Notes under the pieces: model-generated
What the model was told of the DNA's origin: nothing
Database searches by the model: none
What the model saw: the letters and a program-made list of their open reading frames with translations, nothing else
Part shown: positions 49,466 to 58,833 of the stretch, one piece after another
Layout: each line of letters opens with the position of its first letter
Numbering within the stretch: the stretch's first letter is position 1
Origin: Pantoea sp. GD03673
GTDB taxonomy: Bacteria; Pseudomonadota; Gammaproteobacteria; Enterobacterales; Enterobacteriaceae
DNA length: 64,000 nt
Direction: 5' to 3'
Assembly (NCBI RefSeq): GCF_029844725.1
Contig: NZ_JAOCKJ010000006.1
Coordinates: 310,001-374,000 of the forward strand
Position numbers and translations under genes: made by a program

Positions 49466-49822
49466 TCAGCTGCCGTGCTTCTTGTTCCAGGCCTGCACCA
49501 GCCGCTCACCCAACTCTTCTTTATCCATAAAGCCAAAGCCCAGCACCGTGGCACCTTCATTGATGGCGGTAACGCCTTCGTCGATCGAACGCATGCCATG
49601 CTTTGCTTTGTAGCCATACTTGTTCTGGGCGGTAATGGCACCTGCACCGCCGCTGCCGCAGAACGAGATGCCGAAATCGGCGTTTTCTGCCTTCATTACG
49701 TCACCCAGTTTCATGTCAGCCGCCACACCTGGCACGACGACGGCCCGGCCACCCGCTTTTTCGATGCCCGCCGCCACTTTCTGACCTTTCCCTAAACGAT
49801 CGCCAATCACTACGGTTACCAT
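49466..49822 (-). CDS. Glycine-rich SFCGS family protein
   Basis: A 118-aa soluble protein with the family motif SFCGSGGAGAITA (Cys55). That Cys-Gly-Ser-Gly-Gly loop resembles the phosphocysteine P-loop of PTS EIIB proteins, though it is mid-protein rather than near the N-terminus. The start at 49822 (MVTVVIGDRLGKGQKVAAG) follows GGAG at seven bases; the longer frame upstream is unsupported. It sits between the PRD protein and DUF4312. Function unknown. Confidence 0.78.
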   Translation of the reverse strand: MVTVVIGDRLGKGQKVAAGIEKAGGRAVVVPGVAADMKLGDVMKAENADFGISFCGSGGAGAITAQNKYGYKAKHGMRSIDEGVTAINEGATVLGFGFMDKEELGERLVQAWNKKHGS

Positions 49823-49835
49823 GGTGTGCTCCTCT

Positions 49836-50171
49836 CTAATTGTTTGAACGCGCAACTTCAATATGCACTGACAGCAGCCAGGCCTCTTCGCGGGGCAGAT
49901 TGCCAAACAGATCGACGACCTGCTGCGCCAGCGCTAACGTTTCCAATGGGATATCCTCAAACAGCTCCGCTTCCACTTCCGGCAGCGGCTCCCCGCTCAG
50001 CGAGCGTGACGCCATGGCACCGACATGCGATTGCAGCATCTGCTGCTGGACCGCGTTGGGCTGAATGCCATGCTGCTGATAGATGGCAGCAATCTGCGTC
50101 ATCACACTGTCAGCCAGCTGCTGCACTTTCTCCGGTGGCGCTTCATACACCGGGACGCCGTTATTGCTCAC
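49836..50171 (-). CDS. Stand-alone PRD (PTS regulation domain) protein
   Basis: A 111-aa protein that is essentially a single PRD, with candidate phosphorylatable His residues in LQSHVGAMASR and LLSVHIEVARSN. It starts with GTG at 50171; AGGAG lies about seven bases upstream. First gene of the cluster, 13 bases before SFCGS. It resembles the small PRD protein YhfY in the E. coli yhf cluster. It may sense or relay PTS phosphorylation; this is inference. Confidence 0.75.
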   Translation of the reverse strand: MSNNGVPVYEAPPEKVQQLADSVMTQIAAIYQQHGIQPNAVQQQMLQSHVGAMASRSLSGEPLPEVEAELFEDIPLETLALAQQVVDLFGNLPREEAWLLSVHIEVARSNN

Positions 50172-50248
50172 CTTGCTACTCCTGTTAAACCGGATAATTC
50201 GCGTTAGAAACAAATTAACGGCCAACGCCCTGGCTGTGGAGAGGCAAC

Positions 50249-50270
50249 ATTTCCAGCAGTAAGTGGAAAT
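50249..50270. promoter_or_regulatory. Candidate operator: inverted repeat upstream of the PRD/SFCGS cluster
   Basis: ATTTCCA at 50249-50255 and TGGAAAT at 50264-50270 are perfect 7-bp inverted arms around 8 bases, about 78 bases upstream of the first gene. The spacing fits a dimeric regulator. Confidence 0.5.
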
Positions 50271-50312
50271 TGAAGTGAAGGTTGTGCGTCAGATCGCAGG
50301 CTGCACGATCAG

Positions 50313-50328
50313 TGCGACATGCGTCGCA
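50313..50328. promoter_or_regulatory. Second candidate operator upstream of the PRD/SFCGS cluster
   Basis: TGCGAC and GTCGCA are perfect inverted arms around ATGC. It lies about 140 bases upstream of the cluster start, a suitable place for an activator site. Confidence 0.45.
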
Positions 50329-50431
50329 TAATGCGCAAAGTGATGGATTTAACCGCGTCAGACGGGGAGGTTGTGCGATGGCAAGAGTGCCGGTCAGAGA
50401 TTTACCGCGCGGTGATAAGCAGAAGTGATGG

Positions 50432-50460
50432 TAAAAGACCGCCGGTCGGGCTGACCGGCG
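50432..50460 (-). terminator. cybC terminator
   Basis: On the minus strand CGCCGGTC and GACCGGCG pair around a short loop and lead to GTCTTTTAC, just after the cybC stop. Confidence 0.75.
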
Positions 50461-50466
50461 ATCGCA

Positions 50467-50856
50467 TTAGCGGAATTTCTTATGGTTGGTATTGCGGATG
50501 TCATCAAATTTCGCGGCTTCGCGCTTTGCGCCATCCACATTGTTCGCTTTCGCCAGCGCACTGACCACGTCGATCTGTGCGATGAGTGAATCGAGGCCTG
50601 CGTGGTAGTCTTTGATTTGCGCGCTGTCAGCAGGCTGACCTTCGAGCTTATCAGGCGTGGACTTTTTGGCATCCTGCGCCGCGGCACGCATTTTGGTTAA
50701 CGCCTGCTGCATCTCCTGCGCATTGTCACTTTTCCTGACGATTTTCAGGTTCGCATTCAGCGTGTCCATATCCTGCTCCAGATCTGCCGCATACAGGCTG
50801 ACGCTGGAGAACAACAAAGAAGCCGACAACATTGCAATCACATGCTTACGCATCAT
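50467..50856 (-). CDS. cybC: Soluble cytochrome b562
   Basis: Periplasmic four-helix haem protein. The signal peptide ends at LYA-ADLEQDM. The mature protein keeps the haem ligands: Met7 (ADLEQDM) and the C-terminal His in NTNHKKFR. Mature length about 106 aa, as in E. coli. Follows pmbA, as in E. coli. Confidence 0.95.
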   Translation of the reverse strand: MMRKHVIAMLSASLLFSSVSLYAADLEQDMDTLNANLKIVRKSDNAQEMQQALTKMRAAAQDAKKSTPDKLEGQPADSAQIKDYHAGLDSLIAQIDVVSALAKANNVDGAKREAAKFDDIRNTNHKKFR

Positions 50857-50877
50857 TACTTCCTTTTTTATTGTGAT

Positions 50878-50904
50878 GAAAAAAAAGCAGCCAACAGGCT
50901 GCTT
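50878..50904 (-). terminator. pmbA terminator
   Basis: On the minus strand AAGCAGCC and GGCTGCTT pair around TGTT, followed by a run of Ts, in the 61-base gap between pmbA and cybC. Confidence 0.85.
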
Positions 50905-50917
50905 CAGAAATCCATCT

Positions 50918-52258
50918 TTATTGCCCGGCTATCTTCATCTCAGGCAGTAACACTGAACCGCACTGGATATTACTCCGGGTTTCAATATCGTCACCGATGG
51001 TCACCATGTTGTGCCACATCTCTTTAAGATTGCCGGCAATAGTGACTTCGCTGACCGGGTACTGAATCACGCCATTCTCAACCCAGAAACCGGCTGCACC
51101 GCGTGAGTAGTCACCGGTAATAGCGCTGACGCCCTGCCCCATCAGCTCGGTCACCACTAATCCGGTCCCCATCTGCTTCAGCAGGTCGTCAAAGCTGTGG
51201 CCCTGACCTGCAATGCGCCAGTTATGAATGCCGCCAGCATGACCGGTGCTGGTCAGGCCCAGTTTACGGGCGGAATAGCTGGTCAGCAGCCAGGTCTGCA
51301 GTACGCCATCTTTGATGATGTCGCGCGCCTGCGTCCGCACCCCTTCGCTGTCGAACGGCGTGGAGGCGAGCCCTTTCAGCAGATGTGGCTGCTCGCTGAT
51401 GGTGAGCCACGATGGCAGAATCTGCTGGCCCATTGAGTCCAGCAGGAAAGTTGATTTACGGTAAACGCTGCTGCCGCTGATCGCGCCAACCAGATGACCA
51501 AACAAGCCGGTCGCCACTTCGGCGGAAAAAATGACCGGGGCTTTCATGGTCGGAAGTTTGCGCGGGGCCAGACGGGAAAGCGTGCGGCGTGCGCACTCTG
51601 CACCCACCCACTCCGGGCTTTTTAAATCTTCAAATGCGCGGCCAATCGTATAGGCGTAGTCGCGCTCCATGTTGCCATCCTGCTCAGCAATGACGCAGCT
51701 GGAGAGCGAGTGACGGCTTGAGCAGTAGCTCTGCAGCATACCGTGGCTGTTGCCAAAAACTTTAATGCCGACGTGGCTGTTGAAACTGCCGCCTTCGGTG
51801 TTAGTAATACGCTTGTCGGCCCGCAGCGATGCCTGTTCCGCCTGCGCTGCCAGTTCGATGGCGCGGTCAGCATCAATTTCCCACGGATGGTAGAGATCCA
51901 GATCTGGCGCATCATAGGCGAGCAGATCGGCGTCAGCCAGACCGGCAAACGGATCGGGCGAGGTGTAGCGCGCAATATCAATCGCCGCCTGCACGGTACG
52001 TTTGATCGCGTCCGGGCTGAGGTCGGTCGATGAGGCACTGCCTTTACGATTCTGATGATAAACGGTGATGCCCAGCGCACCGTCGCTGTTAAATTCAACG
52101 TTTTCCACTTCGCCATAGCGGGTGCTGACCCCGATGCCGGTGGTCTTACTGACAGCCACTTCCGCGCTGTCAGTGCTTGCTTTAGCCAGTTCCAGTGCCT
52201 GCGCAATGGCCTGCTCCAGTACTTTTCGCTGTTCTGCAACCTGAGTAGATACGTTCAT
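50918..52258 (-). CDS. pmbA: Metalloprotease PmbA/TldE
   Basis: A 446-aa partner of TldD. The TldD/TldE protease matures microcin B17 and degrades CcdA in E. coli. PmbA lacks the TldD zinc site, as here, and has the conserved C-terminal [16 protein letters not shown]. Divergent from darP. Confidence 0.96.
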   Translation of the reverse strand: MNVSTQVAEQRKVLEQAIAQALELAKASTDSAEVAVSKTTGIGVSTRYGEVENVEFNSDGALGITVYHQNRKGSASSTDLSPDAIKRTVQAAIDIARYTSPDPFAGLADADLLAYDAPDLDLYHPWEIDADRAIELAAQAEQASLRADKRITNTEGGSFNSHVGIKVFGNSHGMLQSYCSSRHSLSSCVIAEQDGNMERDYAYTIGRAFEDLKSPEWVGAECARRTLSRLAPRKLPTMKAPVIFSAEVATGLFGHLVGAISGSSVYRKSTFLLDSMGQQILPSWLTISEQPHLLKGLASTPFDSEGVRTQARDIIKDGVLQTWLLTSYSARKLGLTSTGHAGGIHNWRIAGQGHSFDDLLKQMGTGLVVTELMGQGVSAITGDYSRGAAGFWVENGVIQYPVSEVTIAGNLKEMWHNMVTIGDDIETRSNIQCGSVLLPEMKIAGQ

Positions 52259-52373
52259 CGACCTGCCGTCTAATCTTATGTGTGAATGATTTGAGTCTAT
52301 CAGAGTCAGAGAACAATTTCGCAGTCACCCGATAAACTGGTAGGATTAGCCTCTTTTTTTTGGGAGCCCGGAA

Positions 52374-52919
52374 ATGACCAGACAGCCCGATGAGTGGCTC
52401 GACGATGTGCCAGATAATGACGAAGAAGAAGATGAAGAGATTATCTGGGTCAGTAAGAGTGAAATTAAACGCGATGCAGAAGAGTTAAAGCGCCTGGGTG
52501 CCGAACTGGTTGATCTGGGTAAAAACTCGCTGGATAAAATCCCGCTGGATGAGCGCCTGCGCACCGAAATCGAACTGGCACAGCGCATCAAAAAAGAGGG
52601 TCGCCGTCGACAGCTACAGCTGATCGGTAAACTGCTGCGCAGTATTGATGTGGAGCCGATCCGCGTCGCACTGGATAAGCTCAAGAATCGCCATAACCAG
52701 CAGGTTGCGCTGTTCCACAAACTGGAAATGCTGCGCGATCGCCTGATTGAGCAGGGTGATGAGGCGATGAGCGACGTCATTGCGCTTTATCCCGATGCCG
52801 ATCGTCAGCAGTTACGCAGCATGATCCGTAACGCGCAGAAAGAGAAAGCGGGCAACAAGCCACCGAAGTCTGCCCGTCAGATTTTCCAGTATCTGCGCGA
52901 ACTGGCTGAAGCGCAGTAA
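52374..52919 (+). CDS. darP: Ribosome-associated protein DarP (YjgA)
   Basis: A 181-aa helical basic protein with an acidic N-terminus (DNDEEEDEE), involved in late 50S subunit assembly. GGGAGC precedes the ATG. Divergent from pmbA as in E. coli. Confidence 0.95.
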   Translation: MTRQPDEWLDDVPDNDEEEDEEIIWVSKSEIKRDAEELKRLGAELVDLGKNSLDKIPLDERLRTEIELAQRIKKEGRRRQLQLIGKLLRSIDVEPIRVALDKLKNRHNQQVALFHKLEMLRDRLIEQGDEAMSDVIALYPDADRQQLRSMIRNAQKEKAGNKPPKSARQIFQYLRELAEAQ

Positions 52920-52955
52920 TGCCATGGCGGGCAGCCCTGCCCGCCTCCCGGCAGC

Positions 52956-53696
52956 TTACCGATAGATATAGAGAATACCGGTGCGCAGCCGCAGCTGGCG
53001 TTCGCTTGAGGTAGCAGAACGTCCGATATCGCCGAAGGTGACGTAAGGCACCCAGACGCGTTCGTTGCCAAGCGCATAGTCGAACTGTAACTCCTGTTCA
53101 TAGTCATAGCGCTTATCAGCAAACAGTTTTGCATCGGCGTGCTTATACACCAGTTTATAGGTGGTGGTGAGCCGATCGGTTTTATTCCGCAGATAGAGAT
53201 CAAAGCGGTTTGCCGTGCGATGCCGCTCTGTATCGCAATAATCGATACCACCGGTGCGGCATTCATCGTGATGGGCATAATCGGTCAGTTCAAGTCGATA
53301 AAGGCCACCAAGAGACCAGCTATCGTTAAACTTATACCAGGGTGCAACACCGAATTTCCATTCGGTTCGCGAGGAGTTAAATTCTGGCTGAATAAAAGGG
53401 GACAGCGTCCAGTTCCCCCAGTAATACGATTTCAGAAAGGTTACTTCCACCACGTTTAACACGGTGTCGTTATAATATTTATCTTTTGGATCTGCCCCGC
53501 CAGTTTTGAATTTGGTTTCGACGCCAAGAAACATATTATCTGGCAGCGTGGTGCTCAGCCCCAGCTTATCATAGTGCGTGCGGTCGCGAAGACGATACTC
53601 GTGCCGGTAATCCACCGTGGCCGTTGCCAGCGCCGCAGCGGACGTGCCTAACAGCGTGACGCCCAGCGCCAATGATAATGCTGTATTTTTTTCCAT
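52956..53696 (-). CDS. KdgM-family oligogalacturonate-type porin
   Basis: A 246-aa outer-membrane beta-barrel of the KdgM/NanC family, with an N-terminal signal peptide (cleavage near ALA-TATVDYRHEY) and many alternating aromatic beta strands ending in an aromatic-rich C-terminus (LYIYR). KdgM channels acidic oligosaccharides such as oligogalacturonides, which fits the galacturonate genes in the window. Substrate inferred from the family. A pair of cysteines in ECRTGGIDYCD may form a disulfide. Confidence 0.9.
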   Translation of the reverse strand: MEKNTALSLALGVTLLGTSAAALATATVDYRHEYRLRDRTHYDKLGLSTTLPDNMFLGVETKFKTGGADPKDKYYNDTVLNVVEVTFLKSYYWGNWTLSPFIQPEFNSSRTEWKFGVAPWYKFNDSWSLGGLYRLELTDYAHHDECRTGGIDYCDTERHRTANRFDLYLRNKTDRLTTTYKLVYKHADAKLFADKRYDYEQELQFDYALGNERVWVPYVTFGDIGRSATSSERQLRLRTGILYIYR

Positions 53697-54011
53697 AAAA
53701 TGTCCTTATTCTCAGTAATCAGGGTAATGAACCTTCCGAATTCATTTAACCCAAAATTAACTTATATTTAAAATTCGAATTAATATAAGATGCCATGTAA
53801 AGAAAACCTGTTAATTGCTGCATTAACCTGAATTCTTCTGATTATTTCTTTCTTCGCACAAACAGCGTTGATGCTAAAAATAACCGGCAGGAGCGGCCTT
53901 TCTGTTTGAGACACGGCGATTGAAAATCTGGCAACTGAATAAAGAGAGAGCAGATCGGATTCAAACTATGCGGGATTTATTCAGGAAATAATATGACCGG
54001 AAATAACGATT
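53697..54011. other. AT-rich promoter region of the kdgM-like gene
   Basis: No gene seen. It holds the inverted repeat at 53761-53789 and should contain the leftward porin promoter. The remainder is strongly AT-rich. Confidence 0.55.
53761..53789. promoter_or_regulatory. Candidate operator upstream of the KdgM-like porin
   Basis: CTTATATT and AATATAAG are perfect 8-bp inverted arms; the 13-base centre holds the palindrome AATTCGAATT, slightly off-centre and overlapping the right arm. It is about 65 bases upstream of the porin start. It does not match the ExuR sites nearby in the window. Confidence 0.45.
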
Positions 54012-54037
54012 AAAAAAAAGCGCCCAAAACGGGCGCC
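54012..54037 (-). terminator. mpl terminator
   Basis: On the minus strand GGCGCCCGTTTTGGGCGC is followed by eight Ts, seven bases after the mpl stop. Confidence 0.88.
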
Positions 54038-54044
54038 TGTTTTT

Positions 54045-55397
54045 TTATGCCAGCCTGTCCAGCAGTTTCTGATGAATGCCGCCGAACCCGCCGTTGCTCA
54101 TGACCAGAATCGTGTCGCCTGGCTGAGCCGCTTTGGCCACCATTTCGACCAGGGTATCAATATCTGCGCTCCAGTGTGCAGGCGGAATGCACGCTTCTGC
54201 TACGTCTGAAACCTGCCACGGAATATGGTGCGGCTGGAACAGAAAGACCTCATCAGCACGCGCCAGCGACGGTGCGAGGTCGTTTTTGCTGACGCCCATT
54301 TTCATGGTATTGGAGCGTGGCTCCAGCACCGCCAGGATGCGTGCTCTGCCGCCGACCTTGCTGCGCAGGGCAGCCAGGGTTGCCAGAATTGCCGTCGGAT
54401 GGTGAGCAAAATCATCATAGACTTTGATGTTGTTTACTTCGCCGCGCAGCTCAAGCCGGCGACGTGCATTAATAAAGGTGTTCAGCGCCTGGCCTGCATC
54501 TTCCGGCTTCACCCCAACATGCCGTGCGGCTGCAACTGCCATCAGGCCGTTATGCATGTTGTGTTCACCCACCAGCGCCCAGTTCACTTCCCCGACTTTT
54601 TCGCCGTCGAGCCAGATTTCCCAGTGAGACGCATCGTTGGTCAGCTTCTTCGCCTGCCAGCGCCCATGCTCGCCAACGCTCTCCTGCTCGCTCCAGCAGC
54701 CCATCGCCATCACCTGTTTGAGGTTCGGATCATGCTCCGGCAGCAGGATCTTGCCCTGGCCCGGCACGATCCGTACCAGATGGTGGAACTGCTTCTGGAT
54801 CGCCCGCAGATCGTCAAAGATATCGGCATGATCAAACTCAAGGTTGTTGAGGATCAGCGTTCGGGGAGAGTAATGGACAAACTTAGAACGCTTGTCAAAA
54901 AACGCGCAATCGTACTCATCCGCTTCAATGACGAAGAATGGACTTTTTCCTAATTTTGCCGAGACATCGAAGTTTCCGGGTACGCCACCAATAATGAAGC
55001 CGGGTTCAAGGCCGCAGGCCTCAAGAATCCACGCTGCCATGCCAGCTGTGGTGGTTTTTCCGTGGGTTCCCGCGACAGCCAGCACCCAGCGATCGCGCAG
55101 CACGAAATCGTGCAGCCACTGCGGACCGGAGAGGTAAGGAATGTTGCGTTCCAGCACCGCTTCCACACAAGGATTACCTCGCGTCATTGCATTGCCGATT
55201 ATGACTAAGTCAGGCAACGGATCAAGCTGACTGGCGTCATAACCTTCCGTTAATTCAATGCCTTGCTGTTCGAGCAGTGTACTCATTGGCGGGTAAACGT
55301 TGGCATCTGAACCGGTCACCTGATGACCAAGTGAACGTGCCAGTACCGCCAGACCGCCCATAAAAGTGCCACAAATCCCGAGGATGTGAATGCGCAT
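54045..55397 (-). CDS. mpl: Murein peptide ligase
   Basis: Joins recycled L-Ala-gamma-D-Glu-meso-DAP tripeptide to UDP-MurNAc in peptidoglycan recycling. Mur-ligase fold: MRIHILGICGTFMGG at the start, P-loop GTHGKTTTAGM, and YDDFAHHPTAI in the C-terminal domain. I start at 55397, as E. coli Mpl does. Divergent from fbp. Confidence 0.97.
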   Translation of the reverse strand: MRIHILGICGTFMGGLAVLARSLGHQVTGSDANVYPPMSTLLEQQGIELTEGYDASQLDPLPDLVIIGNAMTRGNPCVEAVLERNIPYLSGPQWLHDFVLRDRWVLAVAGTHGKTTTAGMAAWILEACGLEPGFIIGGVPGNFDVSAKLGKSPFFVIEADEYDCAFFDKRSKFVHYSPRTLILNNLEFDHADIFDDLRAIQKQFHHLVRIVPGQGKILLPEHDPNLKQVMAMGCWSEQESVGEHGRWQAKKLTNDASHWEIWLDGEKVGEVNWALVGEHNMHNGLMAVAAARHVGVKPEDAGQALNTFINARRRLELRGEVNNIKVYDDFAHHPTAILATLAALRSKVGGRARILAVLEPRSNTMKMGVSKNDLAPSLARADEVFLFQPHHIPWQVSDVAEACIPPAHWSADIDTLVEMVAKAAQPGDTILVMSNGGFGGIHQKLLDRLA

Positions 55398-55565
55398 AAC
55401 ATGATCCATTACTCAAAAGTTCGGCGCACAGTGTAACGCCGCTCGCAGACGGAAGAAACGGATTAGGACTATGGTTTTTGAAGTTCAATCGGCTAAACTG
55501 CGTACGCATCCGTTGGCAGACTGTTACGCGTGCTGCCACTCCATCGAAGATTCAGGGAATGTGTT

Positions 55566-56573
55566 ATGAAAACGTTGGGCGAATTTATCGTCGAGAAGCA
55601 GCACGACTTTCCGCACGCCACAGGTGAACTGACGGCGCTGATTTCAGCTATCAAGCTGGGTGCCAAAATTATCCACCGCGACATCAATAAAGCCGGTCTG
55701 GTGGATATTCTCGGTGCCAGTGGTGTGGAAAATGTTCAGGGTGAACAGCAGATGAAGCTGGATCTGTTCGCGAACGAAAAACTGAAGGCAGCACTGAAAG
55801 CGCGTGGCATCGTCGCCGGTATCGCTTCTGAGGAAGAAGACGAATTCGTTATCTTTGAAGGTGAGGAAAACGGTAAGTACGTGGTGTTAATGGATCCACT
55901 GGATGGTTCTTCTAACATCGACGTTAACGTTTCCGTCGGCACCATTTTCTCCATTTATCATCGCGTCAGTGAACCGGGTACGCCTGTGGTTGAAGCGGAC
56001 TTTATGCAGCCAGGCAACAAGCAGGTCGCTGCCGGTTACGTGGTCTACGGCTCATCCACCATGATGGTGTACACCACCGGTGCAGGCGTGCATGCGTTTA
56101 CATACGATCCTTCACTGGGTGTGTTCTGCCTCAGCCACGAACGTATGACCTATCCACCTGCCGGTTACACCTACTCCATTAACGAAGGTAACTACATTCG
56201 TTTCCCGCAGGGTGTGAAGAAATATCTGAAGTTCTGTCAGGAAGAGGATCTGGCAACCCATCGTCCTTATACCTCACGTTACATCGGATCGCTGGTTGCT
56301 GATTTCCATCGTAATCTGCTGAAAGGCGGGATCTACCTCTACCCAAGCACCGCCAGCCATCCTCAGGGCAAGCTGCGTCTGCTGTATGAGTGCAACCCGA
56401 TGGCCTTCCTGGCCGAGCAGGCGGGCGGTAAAGCCAGCGACGGTCAGAAGCGTATTCTGGATATTCCACCGGTCACGCTGCATCAGCGCTGCCCGTTCTA
56501 CTGCGGTAATGAGGCGATGGTGAACGACGTCGAGCGTTTCCTGGCTGAGTTCCCGGATTGCCGTCAGGGCTAA
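55566..56573 (+). CDS. fbp: Fructose-1,6-bisphosphatase class I
   Basis: Gluconeogenic enzyme hydrolysing fructose-1,6-bisphosphate. It is 335 aa from the ATG at 55566 ([20 protein letters not shown]). The metal/phosphate motif [12 protein letters not shown] and the C-terminal region [20 protein letters not shown] are present. A typical single-gene unit with a terminator. Confidence 0.97.
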   Translation: MKTLGEFIVEKQHDFPHATGELTALISAIKLGAKIIHRDINKAGLVDILGASGVENVQGEQQMKLDLFANEKLKAALKARGIVAGIASEEEDEFVIFEGEENGKYVVLMDPLDGSSNIDVNVSVGTIFSIYHRVSEPGTPVVEADFMQPGNKQVAAGYVVYGSSTMMVYTTGAGVHAFTYDPSLGVFCLSHERMTYPPAGYTYSINEGNYIRFPQGVKKYLKFCQEEDLATHRPYTSRYIGSLVADFHRNLLKGGIYLYPSTASHPQGKLRLLYECNPMAFLAEQAGGKASDGQKRILDIPPVTLHQRCPFYCGNEAMVNDVERFLAEFPDCRQG

Positions 56574-56600
56574 TCCGGCAGTGATTTACGCCGTCATATA

Positions 56601-56634
56601 AAAAAGCAGGGCGCGTTAATCGCGCCCTGCTTTT
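56601..56634. terminator. Bidirectional terminator fbp / chemoreceptor
   Basis: AAAAGCAGGGCGCG and CGCGCCCTGCTTTT form a perfect stem around a five-base loop between convergent genes. Confidence 0.9.
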
Positions 56635-58192
56635 ACGCCGTCTGCAACCTGAACTGCGCCATCGTTGCCTGAAGCTGACTGGACTGCGCTTCCAGCGACT
56701 GAGTCGCGGCAGTTGCCTGCTCCACCAGCGCCGCGTTCTGCTGAGCCGATGCATCCATCTGTGTAACCGCCAGATTGACCTGCTCAATGCCACGACTCTG
56801 TTCGTCGGAGGCCATCGAGATCTCTTTCATCAGTGCCGTTACGCGCATTACCTCACCCGAAATCTCATCCATGGTTTCCCCGGCACGCGTTGCCATCTCG
56901 CTGCCCTCTTTGACCCGCGACTGGGAATCACCGATCAGCGTCCGAATCTCTTTGGCGGCGTTCGCACTGCGCTGTGCCAGCGTACGCACTTCATTCGCGA
57001 CTACCGCAAAGCCACGCCCCTGCTCGCCTGCTCGCGCCGCTTCAACGGCCGCGTTAAGCGCCAGAATGTTGGTCTGGAAGGCGATGCCGTCAATCACGCT
57101 AAGAATGTCGCCGATGCGATTGGCGCTGTCGGTGATCTCATGCATTTTTTCCATCACGTAGCAGACCACTTCAGCGCCGCGATCGGCCGTATCGGAGACC
57201 GCGTTAGCCAGCTGATGCGCCTGCTGGGCGTTGCTGGCGTTAAGACGAACCGTGGCCGTAAGCTGCTCCATACTGGCCGCCGTTTGCTCCAGCGAGGCTG
57301 CGGACTCTTCGGTACGCTGCGACAGGTTGACGTTGCCAGCAGCCAGTTCACGGCTGCCGATGTCGATCTGGATGCTGGCTTCGCGTACCTGACTGACCGA
57401 GGTACGCAGTGACTGCTGCATCCCGGCCAGCGCGTGATTGAGCCGTCCCAGCTCATTATTACTGGACGGCGGCAGCGCCTGCGACAGGTCGCCCGCCGCA
57501 ATCTGCTCAAGATGAACGATCGCCAGGTTCAGCGGTTGCAGCAGCATCCGGCGCAGCAGTTGCCAGGCGAGCACCAGCAGCAGCAGCGTTAATACGCCTG
57601 CCACGGCGATCAGGATTTTCATTTTGGTTTCGTTGTAGGCCGCCTGCGCAAGCTGGGCATCGGTGACCTGTCCGGCGAACTGGCTGAAGTCTGTGACGGC
57701 CTTGTCGTAATTGGCTGCCAGCGTCGCCAGGTTGCCTTCCAGCAGCTGATAATATTCGTCGGTGTATTGCTTATCCAGCGCGGTCATCATCGGTTTGATG
57801 CCCTGGTCGAGATAGGCTTTGTAACTGGCTGAAATCGCCTCTGCGAGCATTTTCCCGTGCGCCGTCACCGTGCCGGCATCAATAAAGCGCTTCAGGTTTT
57901 GCTGTGATAACAGCACATCTGCCTGCGACAGTTTGGTGACTGCCGCGCCCTCTTCCAGCATACCAATTTCAATTTTACGCACCGCCAGCGCCGCGTTAGC
58001 GCGGGCTCGCATCAGATCTGAATTGCTCTGGTAAAGACTGTTCAGCTCGATCCCCTGAATGCGGTTAATCACATCCAGCGAGCGATTCCCTTTGTTAATT
58101 GCCACGATACCCATAAAACTCACCGCCAACAGCAGCAGTGTCATAAATGCCAGCAATGCCAGCAACCCCGTGCGAAGTGATATCTGTTTCAT
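56633..58192 (-). CDS. Methyl-accepting chemotaxis protein
   Basis: A 519-aa Tar/Tsr-type chemoreceptor. First membrane segment about residues 8-30, a four-helix-bundle periplasmic sensor, a second membrane segment about 191-213, a HAMP domain, and a signalling domain with the conserved hairpin tip [20 protein letters not shown]. It ends FRLQTA, without the NWETF-type pentapeptide, so adaptation enzymes cannot tether to it. A sigma-28 promoter candidate lies upstream. Ligand unknown. Confidence 0.94.
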   Translation of the reverse strand: MKQISLRTGLLALLAFMTLLLLAVSFMGIVAINKGNRSLDVINRIQGIELNSLYQSNSDLMRARANAALAVRKIEIGMLEEGAAVTKLSQADVLLSQQNLKRFIDAGTVTAHGKMLAEAISASYKAYLDQGIKPMMTALDKQYTDEYYQLLEGNLATLAANYDKAVTDFSQFAGQVTDAQLAQAAYNETKMKILIAVAGVLTLLLLVLAWQLLRRMLLQPLNLAIVHLEQIAAGDLSQALPPSSNNELGRLNHALAGMQQSLRTSVSQVREASIQIDIGSRELAAGNVNLSQRTEESAASLEQTAASMEQLTATVRLNASNAQQAHQLANAVSDTADRGAEVVCYVMEKMHEITDSANRIGDILSVIDGIAFQTNILALNAAVEAARAGEQGRGFAVVANEVRTLAQRSANAAKEIRTLIGDSQSRVKEGSEMATRAGETMDEISGEVMRVTALMKEISMASDEQSRGIEQVNLAVTQMDASAQQNAALVEQATAATQSLEAQSSQLQATMAQFRLQTA

Positions 58193-58251
58193 CCTGATGA
58201 TTTCCGTGTATGAGAAAAGGCGAATTTTCCAGCGGCCCTAAAACGGAAAAG

Positions 58252-58279
58252 GTATCGGCAGTAACGGCCCGAAACTTTA
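58252..58279 (-). promoter_or_regulatory. Candidate sigma-28 (FliA) promoter for the chemoreceptor
   Basis: On the minus strand TAAAGTTT, 12 bases, GCCGATAC resemble the flagellar class-3 consensus (TAAAGTTT N11 GCCGATAA), with one extra spacer base and one mismatch. About 60 bases upstream of the start codon. Confidence 0.7.
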
Positions 58280-58361
58280 ACCCTGATTAGTGTTATCAAC
58301 TTGATCATCACGGGAACATCACTCAAGCTGATCGCCGCCTGTCCGTTATCCGGAGAAAAGA

Positions 58362-58772
58362 ATGAAATCGGGATTACTTCTGATGCTGCTGTTTGTCAGC
58401 ACGGCGTCGATGGCGAAGAGTCTGCCTGCCGACGCCGCGCTGGATCGCTGCCTCAACGACGCCTCTGCAACCCTTGCAATGAACCAGTGCTATGCCACGG
58501 CTACGCAGGCCTGGGATCAGCAGATGAATAAGCAGTACAGCTCGCTGATGAAAACCCTGACCGGCGACGCTAAAGATAAACTGCGCACCGCCCAGCGCAC
58601 CTGGCTGAGCTACCGCGACAGCTGGCTTGAAGCGAGCCGTAGCCAGCTGCAATCTCAGGGTACGCTGGGCAGCGTGGCCCTGAGCGCCCAGCATCTGAGC
58701 CTGGTGCGTAATCAGGCGCTGATGTTGCAGTCACTGAGCCAGGGCAGTTGTGCGAATCCTGATGATTGCTGA
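58362..58772 (+). CDS. LprI-family (DUF1311) periplasmic protein
   Basis: A 136-aa exported protein: signal peptide cleaved near SMA-KSLPAD, then a helical DUF1311 domain with four Cys (DRCLND, QCYATA, SCANPDDC) for disulfides and the family RTAQRTWLSYRD. Relatives include the lysozyme inhibitor LprI of Mycobacterium; inhibition is not shown for this protein. Single gene. Confidence 0.85.
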   Translation: MKSGLLLMLLFVSTASMAKSLPADAALDRCLNDASATLAMNQCYATATQAWDQQMNKQYSSLMKTLTGDAKDKLRTAQRTWLSYRDSWLEASRSQLQSQGTLGSVALSAQHLSLVRNQALMLQSLSQGSCANPDDC

Positions 58773-58833
58773 ACAATAATCGGATTTTGCGCTGACTGAC
58801 GTCAGTGCGCTCATTCACCTTCAGGGAGAAATC

